Assembly: GCA_027488165.1 (NCBI GenBank)
Contig: JAIYCF010000088.1
Location: 1-6,058, forward strand
Direction: 5' to 3'
Source of the DNA: Streptomycetaceae bacterium
GTDB taxonomy: Bacteria > Actinomycetota > Actinomycetes > Nanopelagicales > Nanopelagicaceae
Length of the DNA: 6,058 bases
In this document: positions 5,970-6,058 of the stretch, piece by piece
Numbering within the stretch: the first letter of the stretch is position 1
Layout: each line of letters opens with the position of its first letter
Made by a program: the position numbers and the translations under genes
The notes under the pieces: model-generated
Databases searched by the model: none
The model's input: only the letters and a program-made list of their open reading frames with translations
Told to the model about the DNA's origin: nothing

Positions 5970-6058
5970 ATGGAAAAAGTACGCTGGGGATTTATTGGTG
6001 CAGGCTACATCGCAAAGTTAGCGCTCTATCCAGCGCTACTTAACTCAAAAGATGGCGA
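5970..6058 (+). CDS. Gfo/Idh/MocA-family oxidoreductase, N-terminus only
   Basis: Only the first 29 codons are in the window; the gene continues past the right edge. It begins MEKVRWGFIGAGYIAK: a beta strand followed by the Rossmann dinucleotide-binding motif GAGYIA (GxGxxA, residues 10-15), then LALYPALLNSKDG, which fits the first helix of the Gfo/Idh/MocA family where 'hxPAL' is common. Such enzymes are NAD(P)-dependent dehydrogenases acting on sugars, inositols or similar polyols. The substrate cannot be told from this fragment. It is divergent from nnrD and shares its regulatory region. The start is supported by the promoter 7 nt upstream. Confidence 0.82.
   Translation, partial: MEKVRWGFIGAGYIAKLALYPALLNSKDG

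Overview
The window is a compact, gene-dense stretch of bacterial chromosome. By eye the GC content is in the mid-40s percent, and intergenic gaps are only about 15-75 bp. The gene families, the near absence of usable Shine-Dalgarno sites and the TANNNT boxes close to start codons suggest an actinobacterium. A streamlined low-GC freshwater lineage (Nanopelagicales/acI-like) would fit well. That placement is inference from gene content and style, because no rRNA or marker gene is present.

From left to right, five complete genes and one partial gene lie on the minus strand. A further partial gene starts on the plus strand at the right edge. (1) galT, galactose-1-phosphate uridylyltransferase, runs off the left edge (1-833). 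(2) glpK, glycerol kinase (873-2360). (3) A secreted GH25 lysozyme-type muramidase with Ig-like flanks (2399-4021). (4) A 90-residue protein resembling the C-terminal tau domain of DnaX (4018-4290), overlapping the muramidase start by ATGA. (5) A NarL/LuxR-type response regulator without a kinase partner in view (4328-5002). (6) nnrD, ADP-dependent NAD(P)H-hydrate dehydratase (5074-5913), followed by a likely terminator. (7) The N-terminus of a Gfo/Idh/MocA-family oxidoreductase, transcribed divergently (5970 to the right edge).

The genes do not form one pathway. galT and glpK feed sugar and glycerol carbon into central metabolism, NnrD repairs damaged nicotinamide cofactors, and the muramidase acts outside the membrane on peptidoglycan. 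The response regulator could control the adjacent small-protein/muramidase pair, but nothing in the sequence proves it.

The most informative pattern is at the gene starts. Four of them (glpK, the DnaX-tau-like gene, nnrD and the oxidoreductase) have a TANNNT hexamer exactly 7 nt before the ATG and no properly spaced ribosome binding site. This is the signature of leaderless transcripts. It divides the minus strand into several short transcription units rather than one operon, and it decides two start codons. The nnrD/oxidoreductase promoters overlap back to back around a small palindrome, and a palindrome of the same size sits at the same distance from the glpK -10 box. I found no tRNA, rRNA, CRISPR array, insertion sequence or phage gene, and no non-coding gap longer than about 75 bp. 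No clearly novel multi-gene system is visible. The best candidate for something undescribed is the coupled pair of DnaX-tau-like protein and muramidase.
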